Positions 27,608-36,904 of a stretch of 64,000 bases of DNA are shown in pieces. Source of the stretch: Clostridia bacterium (GTDB lineage: Bacteria > Bacillota > Clostridia > Oscillospirales > Oscillospiraceae); assembly GCA_009929315.1 (NCBI GenBank), contig SAAS01000005.1, positions 124,001 to 188,000 on the forward strand. Direction: 5' to 3'. The notes under the pieces were generated by a model. That model had not been told where the DNA came from. It searched no databases and was given only the letters and a program-made list of their open reading frames with translations. How positions within the stretch are numbered: position 1 is the first letter of the stretch; each line of letters begins with the position of its first letter. A program made the translations under genes and the position numbers.

Positions 27608-28513
27608 TTGGAGCAAAATAAAAGCGTGCTTGCTGTCAGGCGGATGCAGACTTACATCGAGGAGCATATTTCGGAGCAGATTACTCTTTTGCAGCTTGCA
27701 AAAGCCGCGGGTTATTCCCCGTGGCATTGTGAGAGACTGTTCAAAGAGTACACCGACAAAAACCCCTTTGACTACATCCGTTCTCTGCGCCTTTCAAAAG
27801 CGGCGCTCGTTCTTCGCGACAGCAAGTCAAAGGTAATCGATGTTGCGTTCGATTTCGTTTTTGATTCTCACGAGGGTTTTACCAAAGCCTTTTCAAGACA
27901 ATTCGGACTTTCGCCGAAAAGCTATGCGAAAGGCGTCCCTCCGATTTCGCTTTTTATTCCCTATCTTGCGAGCGATTATCGCCGAACAAAACTAGAAGGA
28001 GCTAACAAAATGCAGGAAAATAAGAACCTTAAGCCCGTTTTCGTTCAAATCGTAGAACGTCCGTCGAGAAAAGTACTCCTCAGACGCGGAATCAAGGCCC
28101 CCGGCTACTTCGAATATTGTGATGAGGTCGGCTGCGAGGTTTGGGGCGTGCTGTCAAGCGTTAAGGAAGCGCTTTACGAGCCAATCGGAATGTGGCTGCC
28201 TCTAAGCATGAGAAAGAGCGGCTCGGAATACGTTCAGGGCATTGAGCTTCCTTTGGATTACGATAAGCCCGTTCCCGAAGGGTATGAGCTTGCAGAATTA
28301 CCGCCATGCAAAATGATGGTATTTCAAGGTCCGCCTTTTGAGGACGACGATTTTGAGGAGGCTATCGGCGAGCTCTGGGAGTTCGTTAAAACTTTCGACC
28401 CGAAGCTTTACGGTTACGAGTGGGCGGAAAACGAGGCCCCGCGCTTCCAGCTTGCGCCGATGGGCTACCGCGGCTATATCGAGGCAAAGCCCGTCAGAGT
28501 AATAAACGCCTAA
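27608..28513 (+). CDS. AraC-family regulator with GyrI-like effector domain (first copy)
   Basis: 301-residue regulator started at TTG 27608, seven bases after GAAGGTGG; the frame stays open upstream but without a ribosome site. The AraC double HTH spans about 5-108 (TLLQLAKAAGYSPWHCERLFKEYT and FTKAFSRQFGLSPKSY). A GyrI/effector-binding-like domain follows (about 130-300). The architecture resembles Rob/BmrR-type multidrug or small-molecule sensors. It is followed by an SPL-like radical SAM gene and a second AraC-GyrI gene. Confidence 0.87.
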   Translation: MEQNKSVLAVRRMQTYIEEHISEQITLLQLAKAAGYSPWHCERLFKEYTDKNPFDYIRSLRLSKAALVLRDSKSKVIDVAFDFVFDSHEGFTKAFSRQFGLSPKSYAKGVPPISLFIPYLASDYRRTKLEGANKMQENKNLKPVFVQIVERPSRKVLLRRGIKAPGYFEYCDEVGCEVWGVLSSVKEALYEPIGMWLPLSMRKSGSEYVQGIELPLDYDKPVPEGYELAELPPCKMMVFQGPPFEDDDFEEAIGELWEFVKTFDPKLYGYEWAENEAPRFQLAPMGYRGYIEAKPVRVINA

Positions 28514-28518
28514 GAATC

Positions 28519-28550
28519 GAGGCAGAGCGCCTTAGCTCTGCCTCTTTTTT
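28519..28550 (+). terminator. Terminator of the first AraC gene
   Basis: Perfect 10-bp stem (28519-28528 with 28535-28544) and a T6 tail. Confidence 0.93.
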
Positions 28551-28619
28551 CTGCTTCACTACCGAGTATAAATGTGGTAAAATCAGTTATTCATTTCTGT
28601 CGGATGGGGAGGCTTAGCC

Positions 28620-29513
28620 GTGGCTAACTACAAGGAAATACGCTGCGCTTCCGCCCTCAACAATGTCAGCGGCAGATTTCCCTATAACTGGGATTTGAAT
28701 ATTTACCGCGGCTGCGAACACGGCTGCAAATACTGCTTTGCCATGTATTCACATAAGTATCTCGATTCGGAACAGTATTTCGACGATATTTTCATCAAGA
28801 CAAATGTGGCGGAGCAGCTTGAAAAGAAGCTCATGAGCCCCTCATGGAAAGGGGAAATCATCAACATCGGCGGTGTTACGGACAGCTATCAGCCGATTGA
28901 AGCGCAGTATAAGCTCATGCCCGATATTCTGCGGCTTATGATTAAGTATAAAAATCCCTGCATTATTTCAACCAAGTCGGATTTGATTCTGCGCGACTAT
29001 GACCTGATTGCGGAGCTTTCCAGCCTCACTTACGTTAACGTCGCTGCAACCATAACCTGTATGGACGAGGACTTGAGGCAGAAAATCGAGCCGAACGGCG
29101 CCTCTTCACTGAACCGCTTTGCCATGCTCAAGGAGTTTTCAAAAACGCAGGCTTCCGTCGGTCTTCACCTTATGCCGATCATCCCCTTTCTAACCGATAC
29201 GCGAAAAAATATCGATTCCCTGCTTTCCCAAGCCTCCGACAGCGGCGTAAAATACTTTATTCCCGAAATTTTGAATCTGCGCGGCAGAACACGGCAGACA
29301 TTTTTTGAGTTTATACGAGTTGAGTACCCTGCATTATGTAAACCTTTTCAAGACCTTTACAGCTCAGGCGGTGTAGATAAGGCCTATAAATACGAGATTT
29401 ATTCGCTGGTTAATGAGCTTAAGAAAAAATACGGGCTCTCGACCGATTTTAACGCCCCTATTCGGGAAAAGCTTAATAAACCCATGTTTGAACAGCTGTC
29501 TCTTTTCACCTAA
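28620..29513 (+). CDS. SPL-family radical SAM protein
   Basis: Radical SAM enzyme of 297 residues begun at GTG 28620 with GGGAGG seven bases upstream. The cluster motif CEHGCKYCFA (C-x3-C-x2-C) lies near residue 31, and the flanking NWDLNIYRGC and ISTKSDLILRD are typical of the spore photoproduct lyase-like (Rv2578c-type) group. Canonical SPL has a C-terminal catalytic cysteine; I do not see the same segment here, so DNA photoproduct repair is not implied. It lies between two AraC-GyrI regulators. Confidence 0.85.
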   Translation: MANYKEIRCASALNNVSGRFPYNWDLNIYRGCEHGCKYCFAMYSHKYLDSEQYFDDIFIKTNVAEQLEKKLMSPSWKGEIINIGGVTDSYQPIEAQYKLMPDILRLMIKYKNPCIISTKSDLILRDYDLIAELSSLTYVNVAATITCMDEDLRQKIEPNGASSLNRFAMLKEFSKTQASVGLHLMPIIPFLTDTRKNIDSLLSQASDSGVKYFIPEILNLRGRTRQTFFEFIRVEYPALCKPFQDLYSSGGVDKAYKYEIYSLVNELKKKYGLSTDFNAPIREKLNKPMFEQLSLFT

Positions 29514-29589
29514 GCCTCTCAAATCGGTGCAGGGATTGCGAGGACTTTGTTTTTATTTCTGCTAAACTTTGATTTAAGAAGGTGATGCA

Positions 29590-30450
29590 ATGGATTGGCT
29601 TGAAAGACTTAATCAGGCGATAGACTATATTGAGGATAATCTGACTTCGGATATCAGTTTCGACCGTGCCGCGCAAATTGCCTGCTGCTCTACTTTTCAC
29701 TTTCAGCGTATGTTCTCCTACATCGCGGGAATCCCGCTCGGAGAGTACATACGCCGAAGAAAAATGACAGAGGCGGCTTTCGATTTACAGCAAAAAGGTC
29801 TTAAGGTTATTGACGCGGCTCTTAAATACGGCTACGAATCGCCTACCTCTTTCAACCGAGCTTTTCAGAGCGTGCACGGGGTCGCCCCTGCTCAGGCTCG
29901 CAACGAGGGTATTTCGCTCAAGGCATATCCGCGCATCAGCTTCAAAATATCAATCAGAGGAGATGCGGAGATGAACTACAAAATTGAATCTAAGGAAGCC
30001 TTCCGAATTGTCGGAGCAAAAAGACATTTTTCAATGCAGGTCGAGGAGAGCTTCAAGCTTGTTCCGCTGTTTTGGCAGGAGATGAATAAAGCGGGTCTCA
30101 TTCCCAAGCTGTGTAAACTCATGAATTGCCCACCCTACGGAGTTTTGGGTGTCTGCACCTGCATGGACGGGAAGGATTTCGACTATTACATTTGCGCTTC
30201 GTCAGATAAAGCCTGCCCTGCCGATATGGACGAATACGAGGTGCCCGCTGCCACTTGGGCAATCTTCGAGTGTGTCGGCGCCATGCCGAATGCTATCCAG
30301 GAGCTTCAGACGCGCATTGTTTCCGAGTGGCTGCCCGCCTCAGGTTACGAATATGCCGATGCCCCCGATATTGAACTTTACCCCGAGGGCGACATGAGTT
30401 CGGAATCTTACAAGTGCGAGGTATGGCTGCCCGTAACAAAAAAGAAATAG
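29590..30450 (+). CDS. AraC-family regulator with GyrI-like effector domain (second copy)
   Basis: 286-residue regulator: AraC HTH pair (about 8-105, ISFDRAAQIACCSTFHFQRMF and TSFNRAFQSVHGVAPAQ) then a GyrI-like effector-binding domain (about 125-285, EAFRIVGAKRHFSM). AAGGTG precedes the ATG. It has the same domain order as the gene at 27608 but the sequences differ widely, so recent tandem duplication is unlikely. Confidence 0.9.
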   Translation: MDWLERLNQAIDYIEDNLTSDISFDRAAQIACCSTFHFQRMFSYIAGIPLGEYIRRRKMTEAAFDLQQKGLKVIDAALKYGYESPTSFNRAFQSVHGVAPAQARNEGISLKAYPRISFKISIRGDAEMNYKIESKEAFRIVGAKRHFSMQVEESFKLVPLFWQEMNKAGLIPKLCKLMNCPPYGVLGVCTCMDGKDFDYYICASSDKACPADMDEYEVPAATWAIFECVGAMPNAIQELQTRIVSEWLPASGYEYADAPDIELYPEGDMSSESYKCEVWLPVTKKK

Positions 30451-30459
30451 ACAGAAAAG

Positions 30460-30493
30460 CCGAAACGCGCCGAAAAATTACGGCGCGTTTCGG
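30460..30493. terminator. Stem-loop between convergent genes
   Basis: Perfect 13-bp GC-rich stem (30460-30472 with 30481-30493) with an eight-base loop, between genes ending at 30450 and 30505. T-run is short. Confidence 0.75.
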
Positions 30494-30504
30494 TTTACAT
30501 AATA

Positions 30505-30708
30505 CTACTTCTTTTTCTTTCTGCTCTTGTGAAGCGTGCTCGGGGTCGGCATTCCATAGATATCCGAGTAGGATTCCTCTTCCTCGTCGGACAGCGGCGG
30601 AGTCGGCGTAAGCCCCGTCATGCCTGTTGAAGATTCAACCGAGCTGGTGTCGTAATATTGCTCAACCGAGCGATTTCTTTGTAATATTGGTCTATCAAAG
30701 TCTTTCAT
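30505..30708 (-). CDS. Small acidic Pro/Ser-rich hypothetical protein
   Basis: 67-residue protein with an AGGAAGG site six to eight bases before the ATG. It has a low-complexity composition: a mixed N-terminus (MKDFDRPILQRNRSVEQYY), Ser/Thr/Pro-rich middle, acidic SDEEEESYSDIYG and a basic tail (SRKKKK). It is probably disordered. No family recognised. Its good ribosome site and flanking terminator argue that it is real. Confidence 0.6.
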   Translation of the reverse strand: MKDFDRPILQRNRSVEQYYDTSSVESSTGMTGLTPTPPLSDEEEESYSDIYGMPTPSTLHKSRKKKK

Positions 30709-30789
30709 TTTTTACCGCCTTCCTATTTTTAAGTTAAAGCTATGCAACAAATGCTGAAATATTATCTGCAATATAACGGTTTTTGATAC

Positions 30790-30832
30790 AAAAAAGCACA
30801 GGGGATTTAAAATGGTTCCTCTGTGCTTTTTT
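30790..30832 (-). terminator. Terminator of the MmcQ/YjbR gene
   Basis: Twelve-bp stem (30790-30801 with 30121-offset arm 30821-30832) whose outer pairs are A/T runs, giving a T6 tail on the minus strand, 20 bases past the stop at 30853. Confidence 0.85.
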
Positions 30833-30852
30833 CAGTCTTTCTGACACGTTAT

Positions 30853-31233
30853 TTACTTTCCTCGAATCTCTTCCTTGACTTTTTTGGTCAGCTTTGCGAA
30901 AACAAGCGCATAGGACCTGTCGCAAAGGTCACGCAGAACCTCGTCGGGCACATCGCCGTCCAGAAACACTGAGTTCCAATTGTTCTTGTCCATGTAGAAG
31001 CCGGGAACGATATCGGCGTATTCCTTACGCATAAGTTCGGCAAAAAGCGGTTCGCACTTGAGCTGCAAAAGCTCCCTATTGTCATATCCCTTATACTGCG
31101 GTCCGGGCTGGCAGGTTGCTGCGAACATTTTTCCCCCCACCTGATAGCGGAACCACTCCCATTCGGGCTTAAAGTCCTTGACAGCCCCGGGCTTGCTCAG
31201 AAGGTATTCATCCAGCCATTCATATTTTTTCAT
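30853..31233 (-). CDS. MmcQ/YjbR family protein
   Basis: 126-residue CyaY-like-fold protein of the MmcQ/YjbR family. Typical features are the N-terminal KYEWLDEYLLSKPGAVKDF, GGKMFA, LKCEP and the C-terminal NNWNSVFLDG followed by LCDRSYALVFAKL. Members are annotated as DNA-binding from structure alone; the role is unknown. It follows the MBL-fold gene by 15 bases and so is likely co-transcribed. Confidence 0.88.
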   Translation of the reverse strand: MKKYEWLDEYLLSKPGAVKDFKPEWEWFRYQVGGKMFAATCQPGPQYKGYDNRELLQLKCEPLFAELMRKEYADIVPGFYMDKNNWNSVFLDGDVPDEVLRDLCDRSYALVFAKLTKKVKEEIRGK

Positions 31234-31248
31234 CTATTACTCCTGATA

Positions 31249-31869
31249 TCAGATATTTTTTATAGGCTTTCCGTGACCGACAAAAATGGTTTTTGCACCT
31301 GAATTTTTAATTTTATCAACGCTTTTCCGCATTGATTCCTCATCCTCAAAAATTCTGGCGACTGTCGGTCTAAGCATATTGAACATTGCATCTCCGACAA
31401 CAATCTCTCCGTCCTCCGTCAAAACTCCGACTGTGCCCTTTGTGTGTCCCGGAAGCTCGAGGATTTTGGCGTTCACGCCGTATTCATTCAGCTCCTGCCC
31501 TTCTTTCAAAAGAACTTCCGGCTTGAATATTGAATACTTAGCCCTTTTAAGCACAGGCTGTGAAAAGAAAGAGAACAGCTTTCCGAGCGCAGTCGTACCC
31601 AGGAGAATACTGTCTTCTCCTTTTCCTATAATCGGCAAATCCTTTTCGCTCATCGCAATCGGCACATTAAGCCTTTTTGCAAGATATTGAGCCGAACCGA
31701 CATGGTCAAAGTGACCGTGAGTAAGCAGAATCAGTTTTACGTTTTTATCCTTAACAAGTTTCAAAATGCCCTCACCGTTATAATAATTGCAGGTGTCAAT
31801 TAAAATTGACCCGTCTTGCCCCGAGAGCAGAAAACAATTGGCATAGCCGAATCTCAGTCTTGTAACCAC
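31249..31869 (-). CDS. MBL-fold metallo-hydrolase
   Basis: Metallo-beta-lactamase-fold hydrolase of 206 residues, begun at GTG 31869 after AGGAGG. The metal motif THGHFDH is near residue 50; the further His in ELPGHTKG, Asp in VVGDAMF and terminal VGHGKP complete the dinuclear site. Glyoxalase II-like thioester hydrolysis is possible, but the substrate is not readable. Confidence 0.9.
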   Translation of the reverse strand: MVTRLRFGYANCFLLSGQDGSILIDTCNYYNGEGILKLVKDKNVKLILLTHGHFDHVGSAQYLAKRLNVPIAMSEKDLPIIGKGEDSILLGTTALGKLFSFFSQPVLKRAKYSIFKPEVLLKEGQELNEYGVNAKILELPGHTKGTVGVLTEDGEIVVGDAMFNMLRPTVARIFEDEESMRKSVDKIKNSGAKTIFVGHGKPIKNI

Positions 31870-31969
31870 AAATATACCTCCTAAAATTCCTGAAACGGGT
31901 AAGATTGAATAAATTAGGCAGTTTTAATCCCCATAATAGTACATCGGCGAAGTAAAAAAGTCAACGCGA

Positions 31970-31995
31970 AACGGCGGCAGTTTCCTGCCGCCGTT
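31970..31995 (-). terminator. Stem-loop after the pilin-like gene
   Basis: Perfect 11-bp GC-rich stem (31970-31980 with 31985-31995) and TTTC loop, about 30 bases past the stop at 32026. No good T-run, so function as a terminator is uncertain. Confidence 0.5.
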
Positions 31996-32025
31996 AACAA
32001 GTTCTGTGTGCTAAACACAAAACAT

Positions 32026-32787
32026 CTATGCAAGTTTAATCCAATATCCGCCGTATTGCGGAAGCACTTCCCATTTGGTGGTGGATCCCATGTAAAGATA
32101 AGCTGCTCCGTTTTCATTCAGCACATCCAGATGCTTCAAGTTGGGATCCCAGCCGGTTGCGCTGTTATAGTTTGAAGAAGTGATTGTCACGTTCGGGTCG
32201 AACTCCTGAAGGAAATATACACCCGTTGGATCTGTCAGATGGCTTGAAGCGTCGGATTTTGTGAGCCAAGGGTTGTTCCACTTAACCATATAGTATTTAT
32301 TGTCGTAAAAATATACCTGCCCAGTTGTTGAAGAGAGCGTCGTTCCCGATTCATACTGACCTGCATTGAGCGCCTGATTGCAGGCAGCCGTCCAGTCCAG
32401 AAGAACAACGGAACCCAGAATTGTGTCTCCCGCGCCGGGAGTTCCCCCGCCTTCCTCCGACTCACCTTCTCCATCGTGCACGGAACAGTGAATCGCACCG
32501 TTAACAACCGTAAACTCACCGCCGGAAGGACATTTAAGTCTTTCAACAGTACTTAACAGTTCAGGAATGTCCCCGTTTATTGCCTGCTCAAGTGTCAGCC
32601 CCGCCTCGTCCGTGGCTTTGAAGGTTCTGAAGCTGTACATAAACTCTTCACGACTCGATTCGCAGACACCCTTTTGCGCGCTGATAACATATTGAGTCAG
32701 CGCAGGTACCATTATCATGCCCAAAGCACTGATAATAGTTATTGCAACGATTAGTTCCATCAAAGTAAAGCCTTTATTGTTTTTCAT
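32026..32787 (-). CDS. Type IV pilin-like protein (prepilin N-terminal motif)
   Basis: 253-residue protein with a class III signal: NKGFTLMELIVAITIISALG, cleavage expected between Gly6 and Phe7, with Glu at mature position 5 and the hydrophobic helix to about 32. The remainder is a soluble domain with Gly/Glu-rich linker (about 125-140) and many aromatic residues near the C-terminus. No prepilin peptidase, ATPase or other pilin gene is close, so it is an orphan here and must rely on machinery elsewhere. It could be a minor pseudopilin or pilin. Confidence 0.88.
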   Translation of the reverse strand: MKNNKGFTLMELIVAITIISALGMIMVPALTQYVISAQKGVCESSREEFMYSFRTFKATDEAGLTLEQAINGDIPELLSTVERLKCPSGGEFTVVNGAIHCSVHDGEGESEEGGGTPGAGDTILGSVVLLDWTAACNQALNAGQYESGTTLSSTTGQVYFYDNKYYMVKWNNPWLTKSDASSHLTDPTGVYFLQEFDPNVTITSSNYNSATGWDPNLKHLDVLNENGAAYLYMGSTTKWEVLPQYGGYWIKLA

Positions 32788-32857
32788 TCTCCCTCACCCG
32801 CAGTTTTTCACTTAATTTCCTATATGTGGTTTATATAAAGTGCATGACACGCTTTTT

Positions 32858-32886
32858 AGTGTACCATACATACCACTAATAGACAA
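32858..32886 (-). promoter_or_regulatory. Promoter of the pilin-like gene
   Basis: On the minus strand TTGTCT (32886-32881), a 17-base spacer and TACACT (32863-32858), about 70 bases upstream of the ATG. Confidence 0.6.
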
Positions 32887-32905
32887 TGCCAATTTATATT
32901 TTGAT

Positions 32906-32954
32906 ATTATCCCCTAACCTGCGGTGCTGTTTTTACCGCAGGTTAGGGGATAAT
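32906..32954. terminator. 20-bp inverted repeat at the end of the catabolic island
   Basis: Perfect 20-bp arms (32906-32925 and 32935-32954) around a nine-base loop. It lies 102 bases past the CoA-transferase B stop and just upstream of the pilin promoter. No long T-run follows on either strand; it most likely ends the island's transcript, but a protein-binding site is possible. Confidence 0.65.
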
Positions 32955-33055
32955 GGCGTTTCTTTATAATGTCCGTTCTTTGCTGTTCGGCACCGTAATC
33001 AGAAAATTCAAGGACAGGCATTTAATCGAGCGAAAAAGAATAAAGTGAAAATAGT

Positions 33056-33754
33056 CTATCGGAAATCGGCTGAATTCTTTTCAGCCTGACTGAAAGGCGC
33101 TGCCATAGGCTTTAATTCAGGGCTAATACTTAGCTTTGCCTCTGTGGCAGTCTGAATTTCTTCGATTGAGAACTCCGGGTTATATTCGCTTAAGACCAAG
33201 CCCTGAGGAGTGACATCCATAACACCCATCTCCGTGATAATCTTTGTGACACATTTAACCGCAGTATAAGGCAGCCTGCACTTTTTCAAAATCTTGTGCG
33301 AGCCTTTTGCGGTATGTTCCATCGCGACAATTACCTTTTTTGCGCCGACAAGCAAATCCATCGCACCGCCCATCCCCGGCATCTTTTTGCCGGGAATAAT
33401 CCAGTTAGACAAAGAACCTTCCTCGTCCACTTCAAGTCCCCCTAACACCGTGGTATCCACATGACCGCCGCGGATTAGGCCGAAAGATGTTGCTGAATCT
33501 ATAAAGCTGCCCCCTGGTGCAACCGCAGCTACGGCTCCGCCTGCGTTGACTACATGTATTGGGTCATGGTTACTTTCATTGACAGTCCCTGTGCCTATAA
33601 TCCCGTTTTCAGATTGCAGAGTAACACGTACTCCCTCAGGCAAATAATTCGGTACAAGCGTGGGGAGCCCAATTCCCAGATTCACAACATCGCCGTCTTT
33701 TAGTTCTTTCGCGACTCGCGCAGCAATAAAGCCTTTGATTTCGTTCTGTTCCAT
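33056..33754 (-). CDS. 3-oxoacid/acetoacetate CoA-transferase subunit B
   Basis: Beta subunit (AtoA/ScoB type) of a two-subunit class I CoA-transferase that activates acetoacetate or a similar oxoacid using acyl-CoA. 232 residues from ATG 33754, eight bases after GGAGGG and overlapping the TGA of subunit A; an in-frame TTG three bases earlier is less likely. The catalytic Glu is in SENGIIGTG (about residue 49), with GLPTLVPNYLP and PGKKMPGMGGAMDL typical. It is the last gene of the island. Confidence 0.93.
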   Translation of the reverse strand: MEQNEIKGFIAARVAKELKDGDVVNLGIGLPTLVPNYLPEGVRVTLQSENGIIGTGTVNESNHDPIHVVNAGGAVAAVAPGGSFIDSATSFGLIRGGHVDTTVLGGLEVDEEGSLSNWIIPGKKMPGMGGAMDLLVGAKKVIVAMEHTAKGSHKILKKCRLPYTAVKCVTKIITEMGVMDVTPQGLVLSEYNPEFSIEEIQTATEAKLSISPELKPMAAPFSQAEKNSADFR

Positions 33755-34443
33755 CAATATGGCCCTCCTTCTACCACGTAGTCAACCAACACGCCCTGCG
33801 TGCGTACATTTTCAGGTGCTATTTCACCAATATTTACCACATGTTCGGCTTCTGCAATCACAATATCTGCAGCAGTTGCCATAACAATATTAAAGCTGCT
33901 GGTGCTGCCCTTATACCATACGTTTCCTGCCATGTCGATCTGATATCCGCTTATTATTGCAAAATCCGCATGTAGCGGCGCCATCAGCAGAAAGTCACGG
34001 TTGCTCAGTGTCTGTTTACCTAGACACATGGGGCTCTCCTCTACCATCGTTCCGACACCCGTAGGTGTCAGAACTCCGCCAAGACCTGCGCCTGCGGAAC
34101 GTATCATCTCCACAAGCGAGCCCTGTGGGACCAAAACAACCTCAAGTGTTTTCTCCTGCATTGACTGAACGGCTACATCGGGATTAAGCCCCACATGCGA
34201 AGTGATCAGCTTCTTTATCTGGTGATTGTGAACCAGCTTTGCAACCCCGTATTGTTCTTCGTTAAGCGGTCCGCCCGGCATGGAAGCGTCATTGCAGATC
34301 ATGGTCAAATCCTTCACGCCGCTTTTCGAGAGAGCTTCGATGAATCTGTGAGCGTTCCCGCAGCCCATAAACCCGCCGAACATTACACTGGCTCCATTGG
34401 GGATGAGCTTAACCGCTTCTTCAACGGATACGAATTTTGGCAT
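33754..34443 (-). CDS. 3-oxoacid/acetoacetate CoA-transferase subunit A
   Basis: Alpha subunit (AtoD/ScoA type), 229 residues. It has the FGGFMGCGNAHRFIEAL loop near residue 22 and GGVLTPTGVGT, both family signatures. AAGGAG precedes the ATG. It follows the thiolase gene by 16 bases and is coupled to subunit B. Together with the thiolase these form an acetoacetate to acetyl-CoA module (AtoDAB logic), fitting the acetoacetate that a BKACE enzyme encoded at 42224 would produce. Confidence 0.93.
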   Translation of the reverse strand: MPKFVSVEEAVKLIPNGASVMFGGFMGCGNAHRFIEALSKSGVKDLTMICNDASMPGGPLNEEQYGVAKLVHNHQIKKLITSHVGLNPDVAVQSMQEKTLEVVLVPQGSLVEMIRSAGAGLGGVLTPTGVGTMVEESPMCLGKQTLSNRDFLLMAPLHADFAIISGYQIDMAGNVWYKGSTSSFNIVMATAADIVIAEAEHVVNIGEIAPENVRTQGVLVDYVVEGGPY

Positions 34444-34459
34444 ATATTTCTCCTTTTAG

Positions 34460-35644
34460 TCAGACTTTTTCAAAAATGGTCGCGACTCCCATACCTCCGC
34501 CGATACAAAGCGTAGCAAGACCTTTTTTCACGTCGGAGCGTTTTTGCATCTCGTGTAAAAGTGTTACTATAATTCTTGCGCCGGATGCACCAATCGGATG
34601 CCCCAGAGAAATTGCGCCTCCATTTACGTTTACCTTGTTCATATCAAAATTCAGTTCTCTTGCTACTGCTATGGATTGTGCGGCAAAAGCTTCGTTTGCC
34701 TCTATCAAATCTATGTTGTCTATGGTTAGTTCCGCTCTTTCCAGAGCCTGTCGCGTTGCGGGTACCGGCCCAACCCCCATTATGCATGGATCCACACCAC
34801 CCTGTCCGTGTGAAACAAGTTTTGCCATTGTCTTGAGCTTATATTTGGCAACCGCCTCGCCGGAAGCCAGCAAAATCGCTGCCGCCCCGTCATTTATGCC
34901 TGAAGCGTTTCCCGCTGTCACCCTGCCGCCGTCAGGCTTGAAAGCAGGCTTAAGTTTGGCAAGAGACTCCCTATCTGTCATGCTTTTTGGATATTCGTCC
35001 ACCTTGAAATCCACAATTTCGCGCTTGACCTTCACCGGCACGGGAACTATTTCGTCAGCGAACCTTCCGCCCGCTTGGGCAGCGGCGGTCTTTTTTTGGC
35101 TTATTAAAGCAAACTCATCCAGTTCCTCACGGCTTATTCCCCACTCATCGCAGATGTTTTCGGCTGTTATCCCCATGTGATAGCCGTTGAAAGCGTCCCA
35201 AAGTCCATCATGAACCATGGTGTCCACCATTTTTGTATCGAACATACGCGCCCCGAAACGAGCGGAGGTCATGGCATAGGGAGCGGCGGACATGTTCTCC
35301 ATTCCGCCGGCCATAATCAGGTCAGCGTCACCGGAACGGATTGCCCTGATAGCCTCAATTACCGACTTCATTCCCGAGCCGCAGACCATGCTTATCGTTT
35401 GTGCCGGTACTTCGTTTGGTACTCCGGCTTTGACAGCAGCTTGTCTTGCGGGGTTTTGCCCTAAGCCAGCGGAAAGGCAGCAGCCAAACATCACTTCGTC
35501 AAGAAGCTTCGGCGATAATCCGCCTCGTACGAGAGTTTCTTTAATCACTATTGAGCCGAGCTCGACGGCCGGTGTGTCCTTCAATGCACCGCCAAACGAA
35601 CCTATGGCAGTCCGGCAGCAGGATACAACAAATACTTCTTTCAT
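34460..35644 (-). CDS. Acetyl-CoA C-acetyltransferase (thiolase)
   Basis: Biosynthetic/degradative thiolase of 394 residues from ATG 35644 with GGAGA upstream. The nucleophile Cys88 is in [10 protein letters not shown], the His in [11 protein letters not shown] and the second Cys in LCIGGGMG near the C-terminus: the complete catalytic set. It probably thiolyses acetoacetyl-CoA to two acetyl-CoA. It is preceded by an MFS transporter gene and followed by the CoA-transferase pair. Confidence 0.95.
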   Translation of the reverse strand: MKEVFVVSCCRTAIGSFGGALKDTPAVELGSIVIKETLVRGGLSPKLLDEVMFGCCLSAGLGQNPARQAAVKAGVPNEVPAQTISMVCGSGMKSVIEAIRAIRSGDADLIMAGGMENMSAAPYAMTSARFGARMFDTKMVDTMVHDGLWDAFNGYHMGITAENICDEWGISREELDEFALISQKKTAAAQAGGRFADEIVPVPVKVKREIVDFKVDEYPKSMTDRESLAKLKPAFKPDGGRVTAGNASGINDGAAAILLASGEAVAKYKLKTMAKLVSHGQGGVDPCIMGVGPVPATRQALERAELTIDNIDLIEANEAFAAQSIAVARELNFDMNKVNVNGGAISLGHPIGASGARIIVTLLHEMQKRSDVKKGLATLCIGGGMGVATIFEKV

Positions 35645-35700
35645 GATAATCTGTCTCCTAATATCTATCAAAATTATATTAATTACATCACAACCGGCTC

Positions 35701-36885
35701 TTACCTTGCTCTTTTCATTGGCACATGGATTGATATGTTAATCCCCAATCCTACAATTGCCATTGCAAGAAACAGCAAAAACACAGCAATATAATTCCCT
35801 TTTGTTGAAATGATGGAAGCACTTATCGTCGACATAAATGACGCCGGAATGAGTATAGTGTTGGCAAAGCTGAAAATGACAGAAAAGCTTCGTGACCCGA
35901 AACGGTTATTGAGAAAACCGGTTAATATTGGGGGCATCGTACCGTAGGCAAATCCAATCATACATAAGCCAATCAGCAGAAGCGGGCTTGATGAAGTTCT
36001 CAGAGCGGCGAGCACCATTAAAACTGAAGCAATTGCAAACACGTTTGCGCTAATCATTGTTTTGCTGCCGCCGGCCTTATCGTAAATTCCGCCGGTCACT
36101 ACCCGACCGAGACCGTTGCAAACCGAAAGCATACCGACTGACGTCGCCGCCAGTGTCTCTGAGACACCTGATGAAAGAGCAATATCCTTAGCAAAGCTGA
36201 TAACCCCAGTACCAACCGAAGCTAAAAGCATGGCGTACGTATAAAACTTCCAGAAATCCGGACTTGAAAGCGCTTCCCCGGGGCTCATATCAATATTTCC
36301 CTGAAGCTCCCGTTTTTCCTGCACCTTCTTGCTCGGTACTACAAAAATTGAGCCGAGTCCTAAAACTATAAGCACGGCTATTCCCAGATAAAAATAAGTA
36401 CTGCGCCAGCCGATGTTTCCAATCAGCTTATTTGTAAGTGTGCCTATTAACAGTGAGCTTGCACCGAAGCCCATCATCAGGACGCCTGACGCCGTTGCTC
36501 TTCGATGAGAAAACCAGCCGGTAATTGTTGAAATAACAACATTGTAGGCAATACCGATACCTAAACCCAATAAGCCCCCGTACGACAGGTAGAGAATGAT
36601 GATGTTACTATTCACACGTGAAGCGATTACAAAGCCCGAAAAGGCTAAGATTGCGGCAATCAGGACGGAGCTTCGAGGAGAAATTTTTTTGGTCATAATT
36701 CCGCCCAATAGGCCGCCGATACAAAAACAGCACAGAGTTATAGTGAAATTAAGCCCAAGGGCAGTATTACTCCAGCCCAGCTCTGTATGCAAAGGGGCTT
36801 TAAGTATTGACCAGGCGTAAATAATGCCGGAAAAAAGCATCATTACAGTTCCGACAATTAAGCGAGTGATTTTGGTTACTTGCAT
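35701..36885 (-). CDS. MFS transporter, OFA (oxalate/formate antiporter-like) family
   Basis: 394-residue transporter with 12 predicted helices. The N-terminus ([20 protein letters not shown]) and the sequence [21 protein letters not shown] resemble OFA-family carboxylate transporters. It probably imports or exchanges an organic acid used by the surrounding genes. The ligand is not predictable. Confidence 0.85.
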   Translation of the reverse strand: MQVTKITRLIVGTVMMLFSGIIYAWSILKAPLHTELGWSNTALGLNFTITLCCFCIGGLLGGIMTKKISPRSSVLIAAILAFSGFVIASRVNSNIIILYLSYGGLLGLGIGIAYNVVISTITGWFSHRRATASGVLMMGFGASSLLIGTLTNKLIGNIGWRSTYFYLGIAVLIVLGLGSIFVVPSKKVQEKRELQGNIDMSPGEALSSPDFWKFYTYAMLLASVGTGVISFAKDIALSSGVSETLAATSVGMLSVCNGLGRVVTGGIYDKAGGSKTMISANVFAIASVLMVLAALRTSSSPLLLIGLCMIGFAYGTMPPILTGFLNNRFGSRSFSVIFSFANTILIPASFMSTISASIISTKGNYIAVFLLFLAMAIVGLGINISIHVPMKRAR

Positions 36886-36904
36886 TGATTATTCCTGCCT
36901 ATTT

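Noticed and set aside
28620..29513. True spore photoproduct lyase
   Set aside because: The radical SAM core is similar, but I could not find the C-terminal catalytic-cysteine segment expected of SPL.
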